From assembly GCA_026414605.1 (NCBI GenBank), contig JAOAIP010000041.1:1-64000 (forward strand): a stretch of 64,000 nt of DNA, in the 5' to 3' direction. Numbering within the stretch: position 1 is the stretch's first letter; the number at the start of each line of letters is the position of its first letter. Shown here one piece after another: positions 8,170 to 16,956 of the stretch. This stretch comes from Bacteroidia bacterium (lineage in GTDB: Bacteria; Bacteroidota; Bacteroidia; B-17B0; Aurantibacillaceae). The position numbers and the translations under genes are program-made. Below the pieces are notes generated by a model. The model saw only the letters and a program-made list of their open reading frames with translations. It was not told the origin of the DNA and did no database searches.

Positions 8170-9828
8170 ATGGCAAAAGTATTAGAAAAAGAAAAACCTG
8201 TTAAAAAAGCAACAGCATCCAAATCCACTAAAAAAAAGGTTTCTAAAAAAGATAACAAAACATCTAAAGAAACTACTCCAAAAGTAGAAACTTCAAAAAA
8301 GACGGCTGCGAAAACAAAAGACATTCTACTAAGAGAGCCCAAAGAAATCAAAGAACTGTATCCTTATCAAAAAGAAGCCGTAGAAAAAATCTTTAAGCGA
8401 TTGGAAGAAATGCCTCCTAATGCCAATCTTTTGTTTCAACTACCAACAGGAGGAGGTAAGACCATTATTTTTTCTGAGATAGCCAAACGTTACATTCAAA
8501 AATACAAACGTAAAGTACTGATACTTACACATCGCATTGAGTTAAGCCAACAAACATCTGAAGTACTTAATTCTATTGGTATTTCTAATAAAGTCATCAA
8601 TTCTGAAGTAAAGCAATTACCTAATCAAACCCCTTATCAATGTTTTACTGCATTAGTAGAAACTTTGAATAACCGCTTACAAGAAAACGATGAATTTTTA
8701 GAAGATATCGGGTTAGTAATAGTTGACGAAGCCCATAATAATTCGTTTAGAAAGATTTTTCATTACTTCAAAGATGTTAATATATTAGGAGTTACAGCCA
8801 CTCCATTAAGTAGTAATAAAAAACTACCTTTGTATCAAATATACAATGATTTAATTGTAGGCGAAAGTATTAAATCACTTATAGAAAAAGGGTATTTGTG
8901 CGATGCAGATACTTATACTTATGAAGTCAATTTAAGTTCATTGCGTGTAGGGTCTAACGGCGAATTTACTGTGAGTTCGCACGAACAATTATACACCCAA
9001 TCTGTAATGCTTAATAAACTTATTCAAGCATACGAAGAAAGAGCATTAAATACAAAAACACTTATTTTCAATGCTGGAATATTGACCAGCAAAGCCGTTT
9101 ATGAGGCATTTAGTAAAAAAGGGTATCCTATCAAACACCTGGACAGTACATTTAGTGATAGAGACAGAGCAGAAGTTTTAGAATGGTTTAGAAATACTCC
9201 CAATGGTATTCTTACATCTGTAAGTATTTTAACACAAGGTTTTGATGAGCCCGCCGTAGAAAGCATTATATTAAACAGAGCCACCCGTTCTTTGACGCTC
9301 TATCATCAAATGATAGGAAGAGGGAGTCGTGTTTGGAAAAACAAAAAAAGATTTCAGATTATTGATTTAGGGAATAATTTGAGAAGGTTTGGGTATTGGC
9401 AAACAGAAATTGATTGGAGACACGTATTTAGAGAGCCCCACTTATATTTAGAAAATCGCTATAAAGATAATTGGGATTACGAAATGGATTTCACTTATGA
9501 ACTTCCACCTGAAGTAAGAGAGCGATTTATCAATTCTTCGTACGAAGCATATTCTGTAAAAGATAAATATCAAGAGTATATTAAAAAGGGTATTAAGCCA
9601 TCTACAGTTTTAGAGGAATCTTTACATGATCATTATGAGAGAATTATTGGAAATGCGTCTGAAAAAGAAGAAGCATTGGAGTTATATGAATTATTAAAAG
9701 ACGAAATTAAACACCGATTAAAACAGTATTGCAAATGTATTAATGCTACTGATAATTATTATCTATGGCAATACCAACAATATACCTCTCGTCTTAAAAA
9801 AATGATTAATAATCATTACGATGTTTGA
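8170..9828 (+). CDS. DEAH-box superfamily 2 helicase with lysine-rich N-terminal tail
   Basis: A 552-residue SF2 helicase. Residues 1-50 are low-complexity and strongly basic (Lys, Thr, Ser, Ala), resembling histone H1 tails. The helicase core follows: a Q-like motif LYPYQKEAVEKI near 63, Walker A LPTGGGKT at 91-98, DEAH at 186-189, the GVTATPL motif III, and C-terminal HQMIGRGSR motif VI. It resembles the XPB/SSL2-type SF2 ATPases in Bacteroidota, used in nucleic-acid remodelling, but the substrate is unknown. The start is set by a near-consensus promoter ending 17 bases upstream. It overlaps the next small membrane-protein gene by 8 bases. Confidence 0.88.
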   Translation: MAKVLEKEKPVKKATASKSTKKKVSKKDNKTSKETTPKVETSKKTAAKTKDILLREPKEIKELYPYQKEAVEKIFKRLEEMPPNANLLFQLPTGGGKTIIFSEIAKRYIQKYKRKVLILTHRIELSQQTSEVLNSIGISNKVINSEVKQLPNQTPYQCFTALVETLNNRLQENDEFLEDIGLVIVDEAHNNSFRKIFHYFKDVNILGVTATPLSSNKKLPLYQIYNDLIVGESIKSLIEKGYLCDADTYTYEVNLSSLRVGSNGEFTVSSHEQLYTQSVMLNKLIQAYEERALNTKTLIFNAGILTSKAVYEAFSKKGYPIKHLDSTFSDRDRAEVLEWFRNTPNGILTSVSILTQGFDEPAVESIILNRATRSLTLYHQMIGRGSRVWKNKKRFQIIDLGNNLRRFGYWQTEIDWRHVFREPHLYLENRYKDNWDYEMDFTYELPPEVRERFINSSYEAYSVKDKYQEYIKKGIKPSTVLEESLHDHYERIIGNASEKEEALELYELLKDEIKHRLKQYCKCINATDNYYLWQYQQYTSRLKKMINNHYDV

Positions 9829-10078
9829 TAGTCCTAAATGGTATCGCCAATTAGAGTGGATCTCTTTAATTATTTCTTTTCTATCTATTGTATTGATTTT
9901 TGTTATTCCCTTCTTTAGTTTAATTCTTGCAATAAGTGGATCATTTATTGCCTCTATTGGGATGTTAGTGTATTCTATTTATCCTACAAAATTTCATTTT
10001 TCCAAGATATTATTATATTCATTACTAATTTCTTCTATTCCGATATTAATTTTATTTTTTAGATTATTAAAATTTTAA
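9821..10078 (+). CDS. Small integral membrane protein of unknown function
   Basis: An 85-residue hydrophobic protein with about three membrane segments (roughly residues 14-30, 32-52 and 61-82) and short polar ends (MFDSPKWYRQLEW, RLLKF). I do not recognise the family. The ATG lies inside the helicase stop region (8-base overlap) and the stop is 2 bases ahead of the UbiA-family gene, so it is translated from the middle of a three-gene operon. The overlap and hydrophobic pattern support it as a real gene. Confidence 0.65.
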   Translation: MFDSPKWYRQLEWISLIISFLSIVLIFVIPFFSLILAISGSFIASIGMLVYSIYPTKFHFSKILLYSLLISSIPILILFFRLLKF

Positions 10079-10080
10079 TC

Positions 10081-10950
10081 ATGCTATTTGTTCAAAAAAT
10101 CAAATGGTATCTTCATTTAATTCGCTTTAGTCATACTATTTTTGCGATGCCATTTGCTTTATTAGGCACAGCCATTGCGTATTCACATACACCTGAAAAA
10201 TTTTCTTTTGAAAAACTAATATACATTATACTTTGTATGTTTTTTGCAAGAACCGCTGCTATGGCATTTAACAGATACTTAGACAAAGATATAGACAAAT
10301 TAAATCCTCGTACAAAAAACAGAGAAATTCCTTCTAATAAAGTAAAGCCCATAGAAGCATTGATATTGACGATATTGAGTAGTATATTGTTTTCTGTGTT
10401 TTCATATTTATTAAATCCATTGTGTTTTTACTTATCGCCCATTGCATTAATGGTGATTTTAGGATACAGTTATACCAAACGTTTTACTTGGTTGTGTCAT
10501 TTGATATTGGGATTAGGATTGGCATTAGCCCCCATTGGATCATACATTGCTATTACGGGCAATATTCATCCTATTATTATCATTATTGGGGTTTCTGTAT
10601 TGTTTTGGGTGAGTGGGTTTGATATTATTTATGCTCTCCAAGATGAAGAGTTTGATAAAGCCCATCAATTATATTCCATACCTGCTTTTTTAGGAAAAAA
10701 GAAATCTATTTATTTAGCAAGGTTATTACATTTTTTAAGTGGTGCTTTATTATTTTGGATTTATATTCAGTATTCATTAGGAATAATTTATTTAATAGGT
10801 TGGTTGGTATTTAGTGTATTATTGATTTATGAACATTATCTTGTAACTCCCAAAGATATAAGCAAAATTCCTTTTGCATTTGGAAATTTAAATGGATGGG
10901 CGGGATTAATTTTTGGAACTTTTGGGATTATTGATGTGCTGATAAAATAA
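10081..10950 (+). CDS. ubiA: UbiA-family polyprenyltransferase (menaquinone-type, MqnP-like)
   Basis: Membrane prenyltransferase of the UbiA superfamily, which attaches a polyprenyl chain to an aromatic ring. The 289-residue protein has about eight membrane segments and both Asp-rich motifs: NRYLDKDID at residues 64-72 and a second motif with DEEFDKAHQ near 188. The phrase RTAAMAFNR before the first motif and the YSIPAFLG stretch after the second are those of the ubiA-like group linked to the futalosine menaquinone route (MqnP) in bacteria lacking ubiquinone, which fits Bacteroidota. The substrate cannot be proved here; heme O synthase and chlorophyll-type relatives look less likely. Last gene of the helicase operon. 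Confidence 0.85.
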   Translation: MLFVQKIKWYLHLIRFSHTIFAMPFALLGTAIAYSHTPEKFSFEKLIYIILCMFFARTAAMAFNRYLDKDIDKLNPRTKNREIPSNKVKPIEALILTILSSILFSVFSYLLNPLCFYLSPIALMVILGYSYTKRFTWLCHLILGLGLALAPIGSYIAITGNIHPIIIIIGVSVLFWVSGFDIIYALQDEEFDKAHQLYSIPAFLGKKKSIYLARLLHFLSGALLFWIYIQYSLGIIYLIGWLVFSVLLIYEHYLVTPKDISKIPFAFGNLNGWAGLIFGTFGIIDVLIK

Positions 10951-10958
10951 TTCTTCAT

Positions 10959-10974
10959 TATCTTAATTAAGATA
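10959..10974. promoter_or_regulatory. Perfect 16-base palindrome upstream of the exopolysaccharide operon
   Basis: TATCTTAATTAAGATA is a perfect dyad. It lies where the -33 element of the promoter with TATTTTTG at 10989-10996 should be, so it could be an operator; alternatively it might form part of the end of the ubiA transcript, but no T tract follows it. Confidence 0.4.
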
Positions 10975-10988
10975 CGAAAATTATTCTG

Positions 10989-10996
10989 TATTTTTG
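10989..10996 (+). promoter_or_regulatory. Bacteroidota -7 element of the exopolysaccharide operon
   Basis: TATTTTTG matches TAnnTTTG and lies 20 bases ahead of the ATG at 11017. A TTTG about 20 bases upstream is absent; instead a palindrome (10959-10974) occupies that position. Confidence 0.55.
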
Positions 10997-11016
10997 TTTG
11001 CATTAACTTAAAATAT

Positions 11017-11781
11017 ATGATTCATTCTTTTAGATTATTTTTTATTTTGATAATAAGTAGTTTGTTGTTTTTCAATTCTTGTAAAATACTTCGTCCAAAC
11101 TTAATGTTGACTACTCCTCCTGGCTATAAATATGCCGATTTAAATGACAGTTTAGCCCGATTAACTTATTTATTAGCCCCTAATGATATTATCAGTTTTC
11201 AAATTTTTACAAATGATGGATTTAAAATGGTGGATGTAATTAATAATGCACAAGCCAGTTATTTTGTAAAAGCAGAAGCCCCTATAGAAGCCGATGGAAC
11301 CATCAAAATGCCTATGGTGGGAAGAGTAAAATTAGCAGGACTTACTGTTCAAGATGCTGAAAAAAAATTGGAAAGTTTGTACTCTGAGTTTTATGTCAAA
11401 CCATTTGTACGCTTATCTGTCAATAACAAGCGAGTAATCGTATTTCCGGGCAACAATGCTGTTGCAAAAGTAATTCCTTTGCAAAATAATAATACTACAG
11501 TGTTAGAAGCCATTGCCTTAGCCGGCGGTATTCCCGAAGATGGAAAGGCATACAAAGTCAAACTCATTCGCACACTTCCGGATGGGAAATCGGTCGTTTA
11601 TCTTTTAGATTTATCTACTATTGATGGGCTTTCACAAGGCCAAACAACGGTATTAGCCAATGACATTATTTATGTTGAACCAAGATACAGACCGGTTCAG
11701 GCCTTTGTAAGGGATATATCACCAATATTATCATTACTATTAAGTACACTCGTTTTTTTAAGAGTTTACAGGTCATTTTAG
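11017..11781 (+). CDS. Wza-like polysaccharide export lipoprotein
   Basis: Outer-membrane polysaccharide export protein of the Wza/OPX family, which with the Wzc-type protein encoded next forms the export channel. The 254-residue precursor has a lipoprotein signal peptide ending at Cys22 (FFNSC). The mature part holds the Poly_export domain (LAPNDIISFQIF near residue 58; EAPIEADGTIKMPMVGRV, then GLTVQDAEKKL near 115) and an SLBB domain (VLEAIALAGGIPEDGKAYKVKLIRT near 168). It ends with a hydrophobic segment (SPILSLLLSTLVFL), as in short OPX proteins of Bacteroidota. It is the first gene of the operon, 23 bases ahead of the wzc-like gene. Confidence 0.9.
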   Translation: MIHSFRLFFILIISSLLFFNSCKILRPNLMLTTPPGYKYADLNDSLARLTYLLAPNDIISFQIFTNDGFKMVDVINNAQASYFVKAEAPIEADGTIKMPMVGRVKLAGLTVQDAEKKLESLYSEFYVKPFVRLSVNNKRVIVFPGNNAVAKVIPLQNNNTTVLEAIALAGGIPEDGKAYKVKLIRTLPDGKSVVYLLDLSTIDGLSQGQTTVLANDIIYVEPRYRPVQAFVRDISPILSLLLSTLVFLRVYRSF

Positions 11782-11804
11782 ATAAAGTTACATAATTTAC
11801 TTTT

Positions 11805-14222
11805 ATGATAATAACAAACGCCGATAACGAGTATCAATCTTATAAGCAAAGGTTAGAAAGTTTTAGTAATAATTTGGATGTTGGTTTATTAGTAGATATT
11901 ATTATTAAATCAAAATGGTGGTATGTAGTTTTTTTTAGCATTGCAAGTATTAGTGTTTTTTTATACTTGAGATATAGTGAACGTATTTATCAATCGCAAA
12001 CGGTTATTCAAATTGTCAACTCAGATGCTAATCAAATTCTTCAACTTAATCCTGTAAATAGTGAAGGAAATAATAAAGTATCTGAAGCCATAGAGCAAAT
12101 TCGTTCCAAGACATTTTTAGAGCGAATTGTTGATATTTTAAATTTGCAAATAACTTATTTTAATGAAGGAACTTTTAAAAATCACGAGTTATACAAAAAC
12201 ACGCCTTACCTTGTAGATGTTAATATAAAACAAGATAATATTTATGGTAAAAAAATTTATGTGCAATTTAATGATAATTTAAAATCGGGGAAAATTATTA
12301 TTACACTTTCTGAAAATTCTACTATCCCTATTTATTTTAATACCAATCAATGGACAAAACACGATTTATTAGATTTTAATATCCGTCTAAATGAAAAAAA
12401 AGACATTAAAACTATTCAAGAAGATTTGCGTAATAATCAAAAGACCTTTTTTATTGTTCAATCAAAAGATGCAATGGCGTCTTATTTACAAAAAAAATTA
12501 GAAGTAAAACCCCTTAATGACTTGGCACAAACCATCTCTATCAGTATAAAAGATGTCAATCCGCAAAAAACAGTAGATATTGTAAATACCATCGCCGACG
12601 AATATCTCAACTATGACGTTGAGAGAAAAAGTGAAAGTTCTAAAAACATATTAAACTTCATCAACGCACAACTTAGCGTTGTTTATGAAGAATTAAAAAA
12701 TTCGGAAACAAAATTAAATGAATTTAAAAAACAAAACAATATCATTTCTTCTACAGAACATTCTGCCCTTAACACTTCTCAATCTCAAGTATATTCATCT
12801 GTTCAAGAACAATTGTTACAAATAGAACTGCAAGAAAAATTGCTTGATGAAATTTTAAATAACATACAATCTCAAAAAAACATAGATTTGTATCAACTTA
12901 TTTCACTTGCCAGTGGAACTACTTATGAAGAAAGCATAAAAAACATCACCAGTAATATCCAAAAATTGTTATTAGAAAAAGAAAATCTCTTATATCAAGT
13001 AACACCTAATTCTGAACAAATAAAAATCATTAATTATCAAATAGAAAATCAAAAGAAAATTTTAATTGAAACACTTTATGCTTTGAAACAAAAGTATAGA
13101 ACACAATACAAAAATTTATTAGAACGAAAAAATGAAGTCAAAACAGAAGTTTATCCTAATAGTGAAAATGAAATAGAATTAACCCGATTAAGCCGCATCT
13201 ATTCTATTAATGAAAAATACTACACCCTTCTTCTTGAGAAAAAAACAGAGTATTCTATATCCAAAGCAGGATTTGTTTCTCAAAACATTATTTTAGAAAA
13301 AGCATATTCTGCACAATTTGTTTCACCAAGTAAAAAGTCCTCAATAACATTAGGTTTTTTGTCGGCATTTTTGGCTTCTTTTTTATTGGTCTTTTACAGA
13401 TATGTTAGCAATGATGTTATTTATTCATTATCAAATATCACCAAAGCCACCAATGCCAATGTGAGTATTTTAGGGATTATTCCTCAATACAAAAAAAAGT
13501 TGGATGTATCGCAATTAGTAATAGATAAGAATTCCAAATCAATGATAGCCGAAGCGTTTCGCAGTATCCGTTCTAATTTGCAATTTATTGATAATTCTCC
13601 GCATCCAAAGGTTATTGCTTTAACCTCTACTATTTCGGGCGAAGGTAAAACCTTTGTAGCGGTGAATTTAGCAGGTATTTTAGAATTCACAGGGAAAAAA
13701 GTCATAATTCTTGATTTGGATATGCGAAAACCCAAAGTAGACAAAGCATTCCAACTCCCAAATGAAAAGGGAATGAGCACCTTACTTTCGGGCATACACA
13801 CTACAGAAGAATGTATCCAACAAGGGCCTTTACCTAATTTGAAAATTATCACAGCGGGACCATTACCACCTAATCCTTCTGAACTCATATTATCGCAACA
13901 AATGAATGAAACTGTTGACTATCTCAAAACACAATACGATTATATTATCATAGACAATCCACCTATTGGTTTGGTTTCGGATGCTACGCCTATTTTACAA
14001 AAAGCAGATATACCTATTTACGTTTTTAGGGCTAATTACTCTAAAATGAATTTTGTTCAAATATACGACCGATTAAAAAATGAAAACAAAATTACCAAAC
14101 TTTCTGTTATATTAAATGGTGTAGAAATTAAGAAAAATGCTTATGGATATAACTATGGCTATGGTTATGGTTACGGCTATGGTTATGTTTATGGAAAGCA
14201 AGGAAATTATTATGTAGATTAA
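11805..14222 (+). CDS. Wzc-like exopolysaccharide tyrosine autokinase
   Basis: An 805-residue inner-membrane chain-length regulator and BY-kinase for exopolysaccharide synthesis. Domains in order: Wzz segment with a first membrane helix near residues 38-55; long periplasmic coiled coil (about 270-460); GNVR region with the second membrane helix near 510-530; then the cytoplasmic kinase with Walker A (SGEGKT) near 610, Walker A' (LDLDMRKPK) near 637, and Walker B (IIIDNPP) near 712. The tail (residues 780-805) carries 11 tyrosines, nine of them in a GY repeat encoded by nine copies of a hexamer (14142-14195). This is the expected tyrosine cluster for autophosphorylation. It lies between the wza-like gene and rfbC. 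Confidence 0.93.
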   Translation: MIITNADNEYQSYKQRLESFSNNLDVGLLVDIIIKSKWWYVVFFSIASISVFLYLRYSERIYQSQTVIQIVNSDANQILQLNPVNSEGNNKVSEAIEQIRSKTFLERIVDILNLQITYFNEGTFKNHELYKNTPYLVDVNIKQDNIYGKKIYVQFNDNLKSGKIIITLSENSTIPIYFNTNQWTKHDLLDFNIRLNEKKDIKTIQEDLRNNQKTFFIVQSKDAMASYLQKKLEVKPLNDLAQTISISIKDVNPQKTVDIVNTIADEYLNYDVERKSESSKNILNFINAQLSVVYEELKNSETKLNEFKKQNNIISSTEHSALNTSQSQVYSSVQEQLLQIELQEKLLDEILNNIQSQKNIDLYQLISLASGTTYEESIKNITSNIQKLLLEKENLLYQVTPNSEQIKIINYQIENQKKILIETLYALKQKYRTQYKNLLERKNEVKTEVYPNSENEIELTRLSRIYSINEKYYTLLLEKKTEYSISKAGFVSQNIILEKAYSAQFVSPSKKSSITLGFLSAFLASFLLVFYRYVSNDVIYSLSNITKATNANVSILGIIPQYKKKLDVSQLVIDKNSKSMIAEAFRSIRSNLQFIDNSPHPKVIALTSTISGEGKTFVAVNLAGILEFTGKKVIILDLDMRKPKVDKAFQLPNEKGMSTLLSGIHTTEECIQQGPLPNLKIITAGPLPPNPSELILSQQMNETVDYLKTQYDYIIIDNPPIGLVSDATPILQKADIPIYVFRANYSKMNFVQIYDRLKNENKITKLSVILNGVEIKKNAYGYNYGYGYGYGYGYVYGKQGNYYVD
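14142..14195 (+). repeat. Hexanucleotide tandem repeat encoding the Wzc tyrosine tail
   Basis: Nine in-frame hexamers of the TATGG(A/C/T) type, some diverged (TATAAC, TACGGC, TATGTT), encode residues 780-797. Expansion or loss of units would keep the frame and change the number of tyrosines. Confidence 0.8.
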
Positions 14223-14236
14223 AATATAATTTTACT

Positions 14237-14779
14237 ATGAAAATTATTGAGACCCCATTAAAGGACTTGTTGATTATAGATCCACAAGTTTTTAAAGATG
14301 AACGAGGATACTTTTATGAATCTTACAATCAAGAAAAATTCTTTAAAGCAGGAATTAGAGATGTATTTGTACAGGATAATCAATCCCTGTCTCAAAAAAA
14401 TGTTGTAAGAGGTTTGCATTTTCAACATCCACCTTATGCACAAGCCAAATTAGTTCGTGTCATCAAAGGATCTGTATATGATGTTGTTGTTGATCTTCGC
14501 AAAGATTCTCCTACTTATGGACAAAGTTTTGGTATTGAACTAACAGAAGAAAATTTTTTAATGCTTTATGTTCCTGTAGGTTTTGCTCACGGATTTGCCA
14601 CACTTCAAGATAATACCATCTTTGCTTATAAATGCTCTGCTTTTTATAACAAAGCATCAGAAGATACTATACTTTGGAACGATCCTACTCTAAACATTGA
14701 TTGGAAAGTTCAAAATCCTATTTTATCAGAAAAAGACAAGCAAGGCAAATTATTTCAACACTTTCAATCTCCTTTTTGA
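14237..14779 (+). CDS. rfbC: dTDP-4-dehydrorhamnose 3,5-epimerase
   Basis: Epimerase that makes dTDP-4-dehydro-L-rhamnose from the 6-deoxy-hexulose precursor on the way to dTDP-L-rhamnose, a sugar of cell-surface polysaccharides. The 180-residue cupin shows the family signature: FKDERGYFYESY near residue 19, VRGLHFQ with the catalytic His61, VVDLRKDSPTYG near 86, and YVPVGFAHGFATL near 115. Standard length. It sits 14 bases after the Wzc-like gene and 14 bases before the MraY/WecA-like gene. The other rhamnose genes (rfbA, B, D) are not in the window, so it may serve them in trans. Confidence 0.94.
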   Translation: MKIIETPLKDLLIIDPQVFKDERGYFYESYNQEKFFKAGIRDVFVQDNQSLSQKNVVRGLHFQHPPYAQAKLVRVIKGSVYDVVVDLRKDSPTYGQSFGIELTEENFLMLYVPVGFAHGFATLQDNTIFAYKCSAFYNKASEDTILWNDPTLNIDWKVQNPILSEKDKQGKLFQHFQSPF

Positions 14780-14793
14780 TTTTTTGTTTTCTT

Positions 14794-15867
14794 ATGAATA
14801 CGCTTAATCCTGATATTTTCTTTACTTTTTTTATTATCATTAATTTTATTATATCGCTTATTCTGTATAAATTATTTATCTATTTTTCCCATTCTTTTGG
14901 TGTCCGAGAATATCAAAAAATAGAAACGAATCGTTGGAATCCTAATTACAAACCATCTGTGGGTGGATTTGTATTTTATATTGTTTTTTTGTTTACTATG
15001 ATTTTTGGAACGATCATTTTTGGTATTTCATCTTCTGAAAAAATAAAAATTTTAGGTGTTTGGGGCAGTGCATCTATAGCATTTTTTATGGGCTTTGCTG
15101 ATGATACTTTTAATACACAACCTATCCTTAAATCTGTTTCTCAAATTTCTTGTGCATTATTATTAATTCTTACAGGGACTTATATTCATCTTTTTGAAAA
15201 CAATTTGCTGAATCATTTCATCACTATTTTTTGGGTGGTGGGTATTATGAATAGTATTAATATGTTGGATAATATGGATGGCATTGCGGGCAGTACTGCA
15301 CTTTATATTTTATCTTTTATTGTATTAGTAATGTATCAATTAAACACCAATATCTTTGCTTTAAATTTTTTGATTTTATCGGGCTTATGTGTGAGTTTAA
15401 TTGCTTTTTTACTATTTAATTTTTATCCATCAACTATTTTTATGGGAGATACAGGAAGCCAATTTCTGGGATTAATACTGTCTTATACAGGCATTGAGTA
15501 TATTTGGAATTTACCTAAAATGAATAATCATTTTTATTCTTACTTGTATGTATTTTTACTCATTGCTCTTATTTATTTGATATTATTGATAGATACAACA
15601 ACAGTTACTATAAATAGATTATTAGCCGGAGGATCGCCCTTTGTTGGAGGAAAAGATCATACCACGCATTTTCTATGGAAAAGAGTAAAAAGTGAAAGAA
15701 AAGTTTTTTACCTATTTTCAATCATCCAACTTATTTCTTTATTTATTGCTTACCAACTCATCTTTAATTATTCTCCAAAATGGTTTTATATTGGAATTTT
15801 GTATTCTATAATATGTTTCTTATTTTTGTATTTAAATACAAAACTCTTTGTTTCTGAAAAAGATTAA
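14794..15867 (+). CDS. Glycosyl-1-phosphate transferase, MraY/WecA family
   Basis: Membrane enzyme of glycosyltransferase family 4 that would load a sugar 1-phosphate onto undecaprenyl phosphate to begin repeat-unit synthesis. About ten membrane helices are visible. Family motifs: GFADDTFN near residue 107, NMLDNMDGIAG near 155, FMGDTGSQF near 216, and the cytoplasmic DHTTHF loop near 288. The start was put at ATG 14794 (14 bases after rfbC) because an upstream TTG at 14701 would give an unusual 31-residue extension lying inside rfbC. A paralogue is at 49334-50404. The sugar substrate is not predictable. Confidence 0.87.
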   Translation: MNTLNPDIFFTFFIIINFIISLILYKLFIYFSHSFGVREYQKIETNRWNPNYKPSVGGFVFYIVFLFTMIFGTIIFGISSSEKIKILGVWGSASIAFFMGFADDTFNTQPILKSVSQISCALLLILTGTYIHLFENNLLNHFITIFWVVGIMNSINMLDNMDGIAGSTALYILSFIVLVMYQLNTNIFALNFLILSGLCVSLIAFLLFNFYPSTIFMGDTGSQFLGLILSYTGIEYIWNLPKMNNHFYSYLYVFLLIALIYLILLIDTTTVTINRLLAGGSPFVGGKDHTTHFLWKRVKSERKVFYLFSIIQLISLFIAYQLIFNYSPKWFYIGILYSIICFLFLYLNTKLFVSEKD

Positions 15868-16954
15868 TTTACATCACTTAAAAAATTTTTTATTACAACT
15901 TAACTCCCTGCAAATTATTAGCAGTGCATTCTTGTTTTGTTTAGGGGTTTGGATACTATTATCTATTAATACCTCTATTCCAGAATTATATCCTTCTTAT
16001 TTTAATGCAAACATCAACATATACGGAAAGGGCTTGCCAAAATATATGCACTTTTGTAACGATACATTACCACTGGATGATATTGAAGTAAAACATTCTA
16101 TTCAAAAAGAATTTTATGAAAGTGGTTTGATCCAAAACAATTCTTCTGTACATCTTCTATTTGCTCGTTGTGAAAGATGGTTTCCTATTATTGAAAAAGT
16201 TTTAAATTCTTATCAACTTCCCGATGATTTAAAATTTATTGCAGTGATTGAAAGTCATTTAAGTAATGTAACTTCTCCAATGGGGGCGAAAGGTTTTTGG
16301 CAATTATTAGCCAATACCGCACAAACTTATGGATTAGAAGTGAATGATTATGTAGATGAACGTTTGGATGTTGAAAAATCAACCATAGCAGCAGCAAAAT
16401 ACTTACAAGATGCATACAGCGAATTGCACAATTGGACATTAGTTGCCGCCGCTTACAACTACGGCATAAATGGCATTAAATTTCAATTGGAAAAACAAAA
16501 TGTAGATTCTTATCATCAATTAAAACTTAATAAAGAAACAAAAGAATTTGTCTATCGTGTCATTGCATATAAAATGCTTTTAACTTATCCACAGTATTTT
16601 GGCATTAAACGAAAATTAAAACCCAAAAAGATGATTCCTTTAAAAAGCATTAAAATTGATTCTTCTATTACGGATATCTCTTACCTCGCTAAGTACTTAA
16701 ATTGCCCAAAAATTCTATTAAAAGCATTTAACCCTTGGTTACTCACTAATGCACTTCCTAATCCCGATAAAAAAACTTATACATTCAAATATCCACTTCA
16801 TACAACTGCCGATTACTCTGGTTACATCTCAGATGTTTTAGGATATTCTTTTAATCCAACTGATAATACATCTTCACCCAAAAATTCAGATACAATCAAC
16901 TCAAAAGATTCTGCATCTTTGCAACACTTAAACAATAAACATATTTCTCAATAA
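15848..16954 (+). CDS. Membrane-anchored lytic transglycosylase (SLT domain, MltD-like)
   Basis: Peptidoglycan lytic transglycosylase that cleaves glycan strands to give 1,6-anhydro-muropeptides. The 368-residue protein has one N-terminal membrane helix (about residues 21-40) and an SLT domain from about 118 to 250: AVIESHLSNVTSPMGAKGFW with the catalytic Glu135, the AAAKYLQDAYSEL helix near 178 and AAAYNYGINGI near 195. No LysM repeats are seen in the tail. There is no ATG ahead of the membrane helix, so a TTG at 15848 (overlapping the upstream gene by 20 bases) is the most likely start; this is uncertain. Being in the exopolysaccharide operon, it may open the wall for the export complex. 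Confidence 0.87.
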   Translation: MFLKKINLHHLKNFLLQLNSLQIISSAFLFCLGVWILLSINTSIPELYPSYFNANINIYGKGLPKYMHFCNDTLPLDDIEVKHSIQKEFYESGLIQNNSSVHLLFARCERWFPIIEKVLNSYQLPDDLKFIAVIESHLSNVTSPMGAKGFWQLLANTAQTYGLEVNDYVDERLDVEKSTIAAAKYLQDAYSELHNWTLVAAAYNYGINGIKFQLEKQNVDSYHQLKLNKETKEFVYRVIAYKMLLTYPQYFGIKRKLKPKKMIPLKSIKIDSSITDISYLAKYLNCPKILLKAFNPWLLTNALPNPDKKTYTFKYPLHTTADYSGYISDVLGYSFNPTDNTSSPKNSDTINSKDSASLQHLNNKHISQ

Positions 16955-16956
16955 TT

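Noticed and set aside
14701-14793. TTG-start extension of the first MraY/WecA-like gene into rfbC
   Set aside because: The extra 31 residues lie inside rfbC in another frame and are not family-like; ATG 14794 fits better.
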